Below, piece after piece: positions 22,867-29,486 of a DNA stretch of 29,486 nucleotides. Each line of letters starts with the position of its first letter. The stretch's first letter is position 1. A program made the position numbers and the translations under genes. Source of the DNA: Treponema sp. (GTDB lineage Bacteria; Spirochaetota; Spirochaetia; Treponematales; Treponemataceae). A model generated the notes under the pieces. It had not been told where the DNA came from, did no database searches, and worked only from the letters and a program-made list of their open reading frames with translations. The stretch spans positions 1-29,486 of the forward strand of contig JAEDFX010000020.1 of the NCBI GenBank assembly GCA_016297805.1, read 5' to 3'.

Positions 22867-23229
22867 TTAGTTATTTTTTAGCATTTCCAGCATTTTTCTA
22901 AAGGCACTGTCAGATTTTGTAAGTTCTTTTGAACCACGTGTTATCTTACACAAAGACATGCTGAATTTTTTTGCGATTTCCCGCTGTGTAGTTCCTTTAT
23001 CAATTTCTTTTACAAGAAGCCAGCGGTTTGCAACATCCTTTAATTCGGGTTTTGTAAAAAGACATGAAAAGAAATCATAAACGAATTGTTCATCGTTTGA
23101 TTCAATAATCAACTTACACAATTCATGAATAGTTTCATTAACAACTTCTTCCGAGATTCCTTTATCTTCTTTTACAATTCCGTTCTTATCCACAGAAACA
23201 AGTATACCCGAATTAAACGAATTTAACAA
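22867..23229 (-). CDS. trpR: Trp repressor family protein
   Basis: 120-aa DNA-binding protein of the TrpR family. The C-terminal 65 aa align with E. coli TrpR: FTKPELKDVANRW with LTPDEREALGTR, then the helix-turn-helix TTQREIAKKFS with SQRELKNELG, and KITRGSKELTK with TITRGSNSLK. Residues equivalent to the tryptophan contacts Thr44, Arg54 and Arg84 are present as Thr59, Arg69 and Arg98, with a one-residue deletion at the start of the HTH. So it may respond to tryptophan. The open frame starts at a TTG at 23229, 3 nt after the mrp stop and without a clear ribosome binding site; translational coupling is likely. A GTG at codon 13 is an alternative. No trp gene or obvious TrpR operator was found in the window. 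Confidence 0.85.
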   Translation of the reverse strand: MLNSFNSGILVSVDKNGIVKEDKGISEEVVNETIHELCKLIIESNDEQFVYDFFSCLFTKPELKDVANRWLLVKEIDKGTTQREIAKKFSMSLCKITRGSKELTKSDSAFRKMLEMLKNN

Positions 23230-23232
23230 ATA

Positions 23233-24063
23233 CTATTTTACCAAAAGAGCTTCAACTTTCTTTGCAGCCTCTTCCAATTCTGGCATATTAATACTTTCAA
23301 CATCACCAGCATCTACTGCACTACTTGTTGATTCTTCCATTGGTAAACGAGCCAAAACAGGAAGATTGAAGTTCTTTGCAATCTGATCAATATTACTCTT
23401 TCCAAAAATAGTAATTTCTTTACCACAATCAGGACACTTTACATAGCTCATATTTTCTACAATTCCTAAAATAGGAATATTCATCATATTTGCCATGTTT
23501 ACTGCTTTTTCTACAATTACACGAACCAACTGCTGAGGAGAAGAAACAACAATAATTCCATCTACAGGAAGGCTCTGGAAAACTGTAAGTGGAACATCTC
23601 CAGTTCCTGGTGGCATATCCACAAACATAAAATCTACATCATTCCAAACTACATCTGTCCAGAACTGTTTTACAGCCCCACCAATTACCGGACCACGCCA
23701 GATTACAGGATCATTTTCATTCTGTAAAAGGAAATTCATAGACATAAGCTGAATACCAGATTCTGTAACAACAGGTTTAAGTGCATCCTCATTTTCCAAA
23801 GCTTCAGCACGTTTATCTCCAACACCAAAGCTTTCTGGAATTGAAGGACCTGTAATATCTGCATCAAGAATTGCAGTTCTAAATCCATCTTTATTAACTT
23901 TACTAGCCAGCAAACTGGTAACCAGAGACTTACCTACTCCGCCCTTACCACTAACAATACCAATAACCTTTTTTACGTTACTGCCAGCATGAAGACTCGC
24001 TCTAAAATCGCGTTCAGAACAACTCTTTTCGCAAGATCCACAATCATGATTACAATCAGACAT
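23233..24063 (-). CDS. mrp: Mrp/NBP35-type P-loop ATPase, Fe-S cluster carrier
   Basis: 276-aa cytoplasmic ATPase that carries and transfers [4Fe-4S] clusters. Seen: an N-terminal Cys cluster (Cys4, 8, 11, 15) before the deviant Walker A SGKGGVGKS (38-46), DADITGPSIP, DMPPGTGD, and the scaffold CXXC pair VKCPDCGKE (Cys210, Cys213). The N-terminal Cys set recalls Nbp35 but has tighter spacing (CX3CX2CX3C). It begins a leftward group with trpR 3 nt behind. A promoter (TTGCCT-N17-TATATT) and a GGGAG ribosome binding site precede the ATG. A P-loop Fe-S carrier could serve enzymes such as the radical SAM protein in this window, but that is only inference. Confidence 0.93.
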   Translation of the reverse strand: MSDCNHDCGSCEKSCSERDFRASLHAGSNVKKVIGIVSGKGGVGKSLVTSLLASKVNKDGFRTAILDADITGPSIPESFGVGDKRAEALENEDALKPVVTESGIQLMSMNFLLQNENDPVIWRGPVIGGAVKQFWTDVVWNDVDFMFVDMPPGTGDVPLTVFQSLPVDGIIVVSSPQQLVRVIVEKAVNMANMMNIPILGIVENMSYVKCPDCGKEITIFGKSNIDQIAKNFNLPVLARLPMEESTSSAVDAGDVESINMPELEEAAKKVEALLVK

Positions 24064-24099
24064 ATTCTGCTCCCATAAAAAAATTTACTTGCTATATTA

Positions 24100-24128
24100 A
24101 ATATAAAAATAAAAAAACAAATAGGCAA
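24100..24128 (-). promoter_or_regulatory. mrp-trpR promoter
   Basis: Minus strand TTGCCT (24123-24128), a 17-bp spacer and TATATT (24100-24105). This gives a leader of about 30 nt that contains GGGAG before the mrp ATG, unlike the leaderless-type promoters elsewhere in the window. No TrpR-like operator was recognised here. Confidence 0.45.
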
Positions 24129-24223
24129 ATACATTTTTACTTTTTACATATTCTCTACCCTATATTTTTATCAATAAATTCTATATTATGTAATTTATCT
24201 TATACAAAAAAGGATGGTCGAAT

Positions 24224-25711
24224 ATGACTCCACAGATTATTGCCAAGATTCTTGCATTCGTTTTGTATCTTGGAATTATGATTTATATTGGTCTTAAAAA
24301 TGCCAATAAAAACAACAGTTCAGCTGACTTCTTCCTTGGTGGACGTAAAGTTGGTCCTTGGGTAACAGCTCTTTCTGCAGAAGCTTCTGACTCTTCTGCA
24401 TGGCTTTTGATGGGACTTCCAGGTCTTTGTTACCTTGGTGGTGTTCAGGAATCAATCTGGACAGCCGTTGGTCTCATTATTGGTACATACTTAAGCTGGT
24501 TGTTTGTTGCAAAACCATTGCGCAAATGTTCAATCACATTTGGAGATTCAATTACAATTCCTGAATTCCTTTCTAATCGTTTCAACGACAAATCACATGT
24601 ACTTTCAGTTGTTTCTGTAATTTTCATTGTTTTGTTCTTCACAATCTATACAGCATCTGGATTTGTAGCTTGTGCTAAATTATTCAACTCTGTATTCGGT
24701 TTGAACTACCACGCAGGTTTGGCAATTGGACTTGTTGTAATTCTCTGCTACACAATTACTGGTGGTTACACTGCTGTTTGTACAACTGACTTCCTCCAGG
24801 GATCATTGATTTTTATTGCATTTGTTATCTCTACTTTTATAGCTGTATTTGCAATTGGTACTTCAACAACTGCTGATATCTTCCAGAATTTCCAGAAAGT
24901 AACAGGCACAGAATTACAGGCATTCAACGGAATGGGCATTGTTTCTGCTTTGGCTTGGGGTCTTGGATACTTTGGGATGCCACACATCATCGTTCGTTTC
25001 ATGGGAATTCGTTCTAACGGAGAAATCAAGAAAGCACGTCGTATTGGTATCAGCTGGATGTTAGTTTCTTACATTGGAGCAATCCTTATTGGTACATTAG
25101 GTACAGTTTACTTGAAGAATCACGGAATCACACTTTCCGCTACAGATGCAGAAACAGTATTCTCTGCAACAATGCAGAATATGTATCCTGCTTTCATTGC
25201 TGGTATTTTCTTGTGTGCAATTTTGGCAGCTTCAATGTCTACAGCAGACTCACAGCTTTTGGCTGCATCTTCTGCTGTAAGCCAGGATATTTATAAAGGA
25301 CTTATCAAGAAAAATGCTGATGAAAAAGAAGTTTTGAACGTAAGCCGTTTTGTTGTATTCTTAATTGCTTTAATTGCTCTCTTCCTTTCTTTGAACCCTA
25401 ATTCATCAATTTTCAGTCTGGTTTCTTTTGCCTGGTCTGGATTCGGTGGAACTTTCGGTCCACTCATTCTTCTTGCTCTCTACTGGAAACGCACAACAGC
25501 ACCTGGTGCAATTGCAGGTTTGATTTGTGGTGGTGTTATTGATGTAATCTGGCACTACATTCCAGCTTCTGTAGCTCCTATTTTTGGTCTTTATGAAATC
25601 GTACCAGCTTTCCTTGCATGTTTAATCGTTACAGTTGTAGTTTCTCTTTGTACAAAAACAAGTGATGAAGTTGCAGCTAAATATGATCAGTACAAAAACA
25701 TGGCTGACTAA
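24224..25711 (+). CDS. putP: Sodium/proline-type symporter (SSS family)
   Basis: 495-aa polytopic membrane protein of the sodium:solute symporter family, closest in motif content to PutP. SAEASDSSAWLLMGLPG (51-67) matches the PutP helix 2 segment; Asp56 corresponds to the Na+-site Asp55 of E. coli PutP. Also seen: SADFFLGGRKVGPW, GGYTAVCTTDFLQG and AASMSTADSQLLAASSA with the second Na+-site Ser/Thr residues. About 13 hydrophobic segments. Proline is the default substrate. The operon context (YczE-like protein and GH5 glucanase) would also permit another solute. Translation from AAGGATGG before the ATG. The YczE-like gene follows after 20 bp. Confidence 0.85.
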   Translation: MTPQIIAKILAFVLYLGIMIYIGLKNANKNNSSADFFLGGRKVGPWVTALSAEASDSSAWLLMGLPGLCYLGGVQESIWTAVGLIIGTYLSWLFVAKPLRKCSITFGDSITIPEFLSNRFNDKSHVLSVVSVIFIVLFFTIYTASGFVACAKLFNSVFGLNYHAGLAIGLVVILCYTITGGYTAVCTTDFLQGSLIFIAFVISTFIAVFAIGTSTTADIFQNFQKVTGTELQAFNGMGIVSALAWGLGYFGMPHIIVRFMGIRSNGEIKKARRIGISWMLVSYIGAILIGTLGTVYLKNHGITLSATDAETVFSATMQNMYPAFIAGIFLCAILAASMSTADSQLLAASSAVSQDIYKGLIKKNADEKEVLNVSRFVVFLIALIALFLSLNPNSSIFSLVSFAWSGFGGTFGPLILLALYWKRTTAPGAIAGLICGGVIDVIWHYIPASVAPIFGLYEIVPAFLACLIVTVVVSLCTKTSDEVAAKYDQYKNMAD

Positions 25712-25731
25712 ATAGATATAATAGAATTAAT

Positions 25732-26394
25732 ATGAAGTTTTCATTCAAACAATTTTTGGTACCAAATTTTAAGAAACGCCTTGCTTTTATGCTCCCTGCA
25801 GTAATCCTCATGGGTGTATTTGTTTCTATCCTCGTTGAAATCGGATGGGGAACCGATCCTGCCAGTTTTATGAATTTAAACATTTCTCATGCTATAGGAC
25901 TTTCTTTAGGCACAACTGAAGTAATAGTTTACGGTTTAATGTTAATCTTTACTTTCGCCTTTGGTGCTGAAATGATTGGTTTTGGAACTTTAGCAAATAT
26001 GATTTTAATCGGATATGTAGTAGATTTATGCTGCTGGATTTGGGCAAAAACAGGCTTCCACGACTTTATCCAGAATGGATCATTTTTCGCTGTAGTTCTG
26101 ATTTTTGCCGTTGCACTGATTTTATTCGTAATTGTTGCTGCAATATATATGAACGCACAAATGGGTGTTGCACCATATGATGCATCTGCAAACATCATAA
26201 GTGGCTGGATACCTAAAGCACCATATTTTATCGTTCGCATTATTTACGACTTGTTTATGGTTGGCGTTGGTATAATTGCAGCAAGATTCTCTCCAGATGG
26301 AATGCAAGGCTCTATTATAGGCTCAGCAATAATGTCTATCTTAATTGGACCTGCAGTTCAGATGGTAGGAAAACCTCTTAAAAAGATTTTATAA
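25732..26394 (+). CDS. YczE/YitT-like integral membrane protein
   Basis: 220 aa with five to six hydrophobic helices (for example about 18-40, 58-78, 82-105, 118-142, 165-186, 192-210). It carries the family marks EIGWGTDPAS after helix 1 and AQMGVAPYDA after helix 4, an internal duplication seen in the YczE/YyaS/YitT group (DUF6198-like). Molecular function of the family is not established. No ribosome binding site is visible; a TATAAT occurs 9 nt before the ATG, but an operon with the upstream symporter (20 bp gap) and the downstream GH5 gene (19 bp gap) is simpler. Confidence 0.8.
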   Translation: MKFSFKQFLVPNFKKRLAFMLPAVILMGVFVSILVEIGWGTDPASFMNLNISHAIGLSLGTTEVIVYGLMLIFTFAFGAEMIGFGTLANMILIGYVVDLCCWIWAKTGFHDFIQNGSFFAVVLIFAVALILFVIVAAIYMNAQMGVAPYDASANIISGWIPKAPYFIVRIIYDLFMVGVGIIAARFSPDGMQGSIIGSAIMSILIGPAVQMVGKPLKKIL

Positions 26395-26413
26395 ACACAA
26401 AGGAGACTATATC

Positions 26414-27442
26414 ATGGCAAACATGAATGGATTTAAACACGGTATTAACTTAGGTGGTTGGCTTTCACAGTGCAATCACACAAAAGAGCATTATGATTCT
26501 TTTATCCATGCTGAAGATTTAAAAATAATCAAAAGTTGGGGCTTGGATCACGTTCGTGTTCCTGTTGATTATAATCTTGTTCAGAATAAAGACGGAAGTT
26601 TTATTGAAGATGGATTTGTTTATATTCAGAATGCAATAGACTGGTGTAAAGCTGCTGGAATTAATATGATTCTTGATTTGCATAAAACTGCAGGCTATTC
26701 TTTTGATTCTGGTGAAAAAGAAGAAGGTTTCTTTGAAAGCGAAAAATATCAGAATATGTTCTTTTCTCTTTGGGAAGAATTTGCTAAACGTTATGCAAAA
26801 TATGAAGATATGCTTTGCTTTGAACTTTTGAACGAAGTTACATCTAAAGACTACTGTAAAATCTGGAATAAGATTGCTAATACCTGTATTGAGAAGATTC
26901 GTGTTGTTTCTCCAACTGTTCGAATTCTTATTGGCAGCTACTGGAACAATCATGTTGCCGCTGTCCGAGATATGGATCCTCCTCATGATGAAAATATTGT
27001 TTATAACTTCCATTGTTACGAACCATTAATTTTTACTCATCAGGGTGCCAGCTGGATTCCAAAAATGGATTTGAATTTCCGTATGAATCTTGATGCTCCA
27101 TACAGTGATTATGATAAATTCACTAAAGCAAATATTAATCAGGAAGGTGATGCTTTCGATAAATACGATCCTAATGCAACAATTGATGAAAATTATTTCT
27201 TAAATCTTTTTGAAGATGCAATTAAAGTTGCAAAAGAAAGAAATGTTTTACTTTATTGCGGTGAATACGGTGTTATCGAAAAAACAGATCCAAAAGAATT
27301 GATTAAGTGGTATAAGCTTATTAGTAAAGTATTTGAAAAATACAATATTGGTCGTGCTGCCTGGTCATACAAAAAAATGGACTTCGGTATTAGTGATGAC
27401 TGGATTTCTCCAGTTAGAGATGAATTATTGAAGCTTCTATAA
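26414..27442 (+). CDS. GH5 family glucanase/cellulase, cytoplasmic
   Basis: 342-aa glycoside hydrolase family 5 TIM barrel. Seen: GINLGGWLS (10-18), DHVRVPVDY (45-53), ILDLHKTAGYSFDSG (86-100), the acid/base Glu141 in CFELLNEV, NFHCYEPLIFTHQG, and the nucleophile Glu284 in YCGEYGVIE. It is a complete catalytic domain with no signal peptide, carbohydrate-binding module or linker. It should act inside the cell on short beta-glucans or glucosides rather than on cellulose. AAAGGAGA precedes the ATG well. It is the last gene of the symporter-YczE-GH5 set, ended by a REP-like terminator. A GH94 cellobiose phosphorylase lies 700 bp away on the other strand, suggesting linked cello-oligosaccharide use. 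Confidence 0.92.
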   Translation: MANMNGFKHGINLGGWLSQCNHTKEHYDSFIHAEDLKIIKSWGLDHVRVPVDYNLVQNKDGSFIEDGFVYIQNAIDWCKAAGINMILDLHKTAGYSFDSGEKEEGFFESEKYQNMFFSLWEEFAKRYAKYEDMLCFELLNEVTSKDYCKIWNKIANTCIEKIRVVSPTVRILIGSYWNNHVAAVRDMDPPHDENIVYNFHCYEPLIFTHQGASWIPKMDLNFRMNLDAPYSDYDKFTKANINQEGDAFDKYDPNATIDENYFLNLFEDAIKVAKERNVLLYCGEYGVIEKTDPKELIKWYKLISKVFEKYNIGRAAWSYKKMDFGISDDWISPVRDELLKLL

Positions 27443-27445
27443 AAT

Positions 27446-27519
27446 AGATATTCGGGTCAAACCCGAATATGACAAAACACTCTGTCATTCCCCGACTTGA
27501 TCGGGGAATCTATTTTTTT
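27446..27519 (+). terminator. REP-like inverted pair with T-run; terminator of the GH5 operon
   Basis: Two 29-bp units in opposite orientation. The first (27446-27474) starts AGAT and ends ATGACA, with a 10-bp stem ATATTCGGGT (27448-27457), loop CAA, and its complement to 27470. The second (27483-27511) starts TGTCAT, with a 9-bp stem ATTCCCCGA (27487-27495) and its complement 27501-27509. Inverted, the second unit matches the first at 18 of 29 positions, with changed bases largely compensated in the stems. Seven T (27513-27519) follow the second hairpin, making a good rightward terminator. The ends resemble the widespread GTCATTC...GAAT REP-type repeats. Confidence 0.8.
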
Positions 27520-27521
27520 AC

Positions 27522-27980
27522 CTACACCACCCCAACCGATAAAACTGCCAGTACTTCAAAGGGTGTTTTAATTCCAAGCAATTTCTTTACATAATTACCA
27601 GAATCTTCACAATTTGCTGCATTTCTTTTTCTTATCTGAACCCAACAGCTACCCAATCCATAATTCACTGCCGCCAGATGAAGATATGTCATTGCTATAG
27701 AACAATCCTCCACCCATACGTCAGATTTCTCTGAATCACCAATCACAACAATTGCAGCTCCAGCATCTTTAAGCATTTGAGAACCTGCAGCCTTTGCTTC
27801 AGACAGTTTTGCAAGTGTTTCTTTATCCTTCACAATAATATAATCGCAAGGTTTCTTATTACGGCTTGAAGGAGCTAACTTTGCACAATCAACAATCTTA
27901 TTTAATAATTCCTCATCCACAGATTCATTTTTATAAGAACGAATACTATGACGCTTTTCAATTAAATCTATAAAATCCAT
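27522..27980 (-). CDS. Nitroreductase family protein, short C-terminus
   Basis: 152-aa flavin-dependent nitroreductase-type oxidoreductase (FMN, NAD(P)H). Seen: RHSIRSYKNESVD (10-22), LAPSSRNKKPCDYIIV near 35-50, and GLGSCWVQIRKR near 108-119. The family normally continues after the strand AVLSVG with a Tyr-Pro segment and 10-20 more residues. Here the protein reads AVLSVGVV and stops, 10 bp from the REP-like element. The C-terminal loop may therefore have been cut by insertion of that repeat; an intact but short variant is also possible. The ATG lies 6 nt after a TATAAT with no ribosome binding site, so the mRNA is predicted to be leaderless. It is flanked by terminators on both sides and is monocistronic. 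Confidence 0.85.
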   Translation of the reverse strand: MDFIDLIEKRHSIRSYKNESVDEELLNKIVDCAKLAPSSRNKKPCDYIIVKDKETLAKLSEAKAAGSQMLKDAGAAIVVIGDSEKSDVWVEDCSIAMTYLHLAAVNYGLGSCWVQIRKRNAANCEDSGNYVKKLLGIKTPFEVLAVLSVGVV

Positions 27981-27986
27981 AAGTTA

Positions 27987-28015
27987 ATTATAGCATAAAA
28001 AAAAGCCTTCTCCAA
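27987..28015 (-). promoter_or_regulatory. Nitroreductase promoter overlapping the GH94 terminator, predicted leaderless
   Basis: Minus strand TTGGAG (28010-28015), a 17-bp spacer and TATAAT (27987-27992). Six nt lie between the -10 box and the ATG at 27980, so transcription should start at the A of ATG. The -35 lies in the loop and stem of the upstream terminator hairpin, and the spacer contains its T-run. Confidence 0.6.
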
Positions 28016-28030
28016 AATGAAGAAGGCTTT
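27997..28030 (-). terminator. Rho-independent terminator of the GH94 gene
   Basis: A perfect 10-bp stem AAAGCCTTCT (28002-28011) with AGAAGGCTTT (28021-28030), 9-nt loop, followed on the minus strand by eight T (27997-28004). It lies 84 bp after the GH94 stop. Confidence 0.9.
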
Positions 28031-28036
28031 ATATTT

Positions 28037-28088
28037 GGCACGGGTTGAAAGATTATTCTTCAACCGTCAATTGATTGTACCCGTTGCC
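28037..28088 (-). other. Structured 3' untranslated region of the GH94 gene
   Basis: GGCACGGGT (28037-28045) can pair with ACCCGTTGCC (28079-28088) with one bulged base. Inside, GGTTGAA (28043-28049) pairs with TTCAACC (28059-28065). The two stems share three bases, so they compete at the edge. It lies between the GH94 stop (28114) and its terminator. It may be a stabilising 3' end or a decayed repeat. No known RNA family was recognised. Confidence 0.4.
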
Positions 28089-28113
28089 TGAAGTTTCGTT
28101 TTCACAAAACCGT

Positions 28114-29486
28114 TTACACACGTTCTGCTTCGTAAGTTTTTGCATCAGCACCCATGTGAACTACTATAGAACTTCCGTCCTTAATCATTTCTACAGGAAC
28201 ATATGCTGCATCTACGCGTTTTCCATCAACTTCAACGAACTCAACACCTTTGCAAACGTGCTGTGGATTTTTTACCTCAATCTTAAGGTTCATTTTTCTC
28301 CAGCGTCGTTCTACAGTGTATCCGTCCCAGTCAGACTTAATACATGGATCAAACAACATACCATTGTACTGTGGTTTAATACCAAGCATGTACTGAGTAA
28401 TTGCATAATAAGACCATGTACCAGCACCAGAAAGCCAAGATACTCTTGTATTTCCAGGGCGTTTAGAGAATGTAGAGTAAGTTGTCTGACCTACTACATA
28501 TGGTTCACTCTGGCGGATTTCAGCTTTATCGTTGTAAGCAGCAGGAATTGCAGCCTTACAGTATTCGTAAGCACGATCACCGTTTCCAAGCATTGTTTCA
28601 GCAATTACACCCCAACCCTGTGTATGGTTGAAGATACCAGCATTTTCTTTTATTCCTGGCAAGAATACAACAGAAGACATGATATCCGAACGAGTCTTAA
28701 CAAATGGAGGAGCACAAAGCATCAAACCATAAGGAGTTGCAAGTTTTTCCTTTACAGACTGCATACAGATTCTAGCCTGTTCTGCAGTTGCAGCAGAAGA
28801 CATAACAGCCCAAACCTGAGTATTAAGATATATCTGACCTTCTTCAATTGTCTGAGTACCGTAAACAGTTCCATCTTCACCAACTGCCCAAACGAACCAT
28901 TTTCCGTCCCAGCACTTTTTCTGAATATTTGCATCCAAAGTTTCGCGCTGTTTCATAGCCCATGCAGCTTCATCTTCTTTTCCAAGACGTTTAGAAATAT
29001 CTGCATAAGTTGTAAGACCAAGTCTTAACTGGAATGCTACAAATAAAGATTCTCCGTGGTATCCAAGTTTAAGACAGTCGTTCCAGTCAGCCAAAAGACC
29101 ACATGGAAGTCCGTCTGCACCCATTCTTTCCAAGTTGAAGTCAAGAGCACGGCGCAAGTGTCCGTAAACTGTAGCTTCTCCACCATCAGCATAAGGAACT
29201 ACTTTATTGTAGAAATCAAAATTACCTGTTTCTGCAACATAACATGGAACAGCATTAAAGAACCATTCACAGTCATCAGAACGGAATTCTTCTGGCTTTG
29301 GAGCCTTTTCGTGACCAGCATTGAAGTCCTTAGAAATTACAGGAACTGCACCACCATTCTGGCACTGACCAGAAATCATGCGTACAAGGCGTTCTTCAGC
29401 TTCTTCTGGAATAGCAGCAGCAACACCAAGGATATCCTGTACAGAGTCACGGTAACCAAGACCATCACGTTCTCCATTATAAACAA
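28114..29486 (-). CDS. GH94 cellobiose phosphorylase, C-terminal 456 residues (runs off the window)
   Basis: Partial gene; the N-terminus lies beyond the right edge and the frame is open to 29486. GH94 inverting phosphorylases convert cellobiose and phosphate to glucose 1-phosphate and glucose in the cytoplasm. Seen from the edge: GLGYRDSVQDILGVAAAIPE, QNGGAVP, LPCGLLADWNDCLKLGYHGE carrying the general-acid Asp (codon 29086-29088), SEPYVVGQTTYSTFSKRPGN, and SWLSGAGTWSYYAITQYMLG. The ADWNDC and GES-FVAFQLR pattern fits cellobiose phosphorylase better than chitobiose or cellodextrin enzymes. It ends in a structured 3' region and a strong terminator. Together with the GH5 gene it implies energy-saving intracellular use of cellobiose. 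Confidence 0.92.
   Translation of the reverse strand, partial: VYNGERDGLGYRDSVQDILGVAAAIPEEAEERLVRMISGQCQNGGAVPVISKDFNAGHEKAPKPEEFRSDDCEWFFNAVPCYVAETGNFDFYNKVVPYADGGEATVYGHLRRALDFNLERMGADGLPCGLLADWNDCLKLGYHGESLFVAFQLRLGLTTYADISKRLGKEDEAAWAMKQRETLDANIQKKCWDGKWFVWAVGEDGTVYGTQTIEEGQIYLNTQVWAVMSSAATAEQARICMQSVKEKLATPYGLMLCAPPFVKTRSDIMSSVVFLPGIKENAGIFNHTQGWGVIAETMLGNGDRAYEYCKAAIPAAYNDKAEIRQSEPYVVGQTTYSTFSKRPGNTRVSWLSGAGTWSYYAITQYMLGIKPQYNGMLFDPCIKSDWDGYTVERRWRKMNLKIEVKNPQHVCKGVEFVEVDGKRVDAAYVPVEMIKDGSSIVVHMGADAKTYEAERV

Noticed and set aside
24064..24223. Riboswitch or TrpR operator between mrp and the symporter
   Set aside because: The 160 bp are very AT-rich with no stable stems or GTAC-type palindrome; only an mrp promoter could be supported.
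28075..29028. Long open frame on the + strand opposite the GH94 gene
   Set aside because: Cys/Ser/Phe-rich nonsense translation antisense to a well-conserved enzyme; no family match or ribosome binding site.

Overview
The window looks like chromosomal DNA of a Treponema-type spirochaete, probably a host-associated, plant-polymer-using species of the rumen or gut. Support for this: AT-rich coding sequence; many genes without a Shine-Dalgarno sequence; a MurA with Asp in place of the catalytic Cys, as is known from Borrelia; a short ParC-like topoisomerase subunit; and cello-oligosaccharide enzymes (GH5 and GH94). The genus is inferred from gene content; no rRNA is present. No tRNA, rRNA, CRISPR array, prophage or transposase was seen. 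No gene-free stretch exceeds about 170 bp.

Layout. 108-2590 (+): pepT-murA, a tight two-gene unit. 2614-4809 (-): a large B12-type radical SAM protein. 4810-4981: a divergent promoter region holding a GC-rich, hairpin-rich element. 4982-6517 (+): an OLD-family ATPase/TOPRIM protein without a helicase partner. 6595-9240 (+): a consensus promoter, then parC-like and yigZ-like genes joined by a TAATG overlap, followed by a secreted alpha/beta hydrolase (9261-10130). 18464-10151 (-): an Mbeg1/DUF2974 lipase-like protein, then an FHA protein, a metallophosphatase and a Ser/Thr kinase with overlapping ends, then a 32-bp tandem repeat array, Lon protease and a lipoprotein carboxylesterase. 18562-19881 (+): a uracil permease. 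A nested palindrome (19891-20017) separates it from the convergent leftward set mrp - trpR - ankyrin lipoprotein (24063-20023). 24224-27442 (+): Na+/proline-type symporter, YczE-like membrane protein and cytoplasmic GH5 glucanase. It is closed by a REP-like pair and terminator. 27980-27522 (-): a short nitroreductase. 29486-28114 (-): the C-terminal part of a GH94 cellobiose phosphorylase, with its own terminator.

How the genes may work together. FHA, phosphatase and kinase overlap by 1-4 bp and look like a complete phospho-Thr module: writer, eraser and reader. The FHA protein has an N-terminal Thr-containing tail resembling the self-inhibitory tails of GarA/OdhI. GH5 (no signal peptide) and GH94 would allow cleavage and phosphorolysis of imported cello-oligosaccharides inside the cell. 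The TrpR homologue keeps the tryptophan-contacting residues.

The most unusual global feature is the position of promoters. For at least five genes (4809-, 4982+, 14145-, 17297-, 27980-), and perhaps a sixth (9261+), a sigma70-like -10 box ends 6-7 nt before the ATG and no Shine-Dalgarno is visible. These transcripts should be leaderless. Other genes in the window have clear ribosome binding sites and longer leaders.
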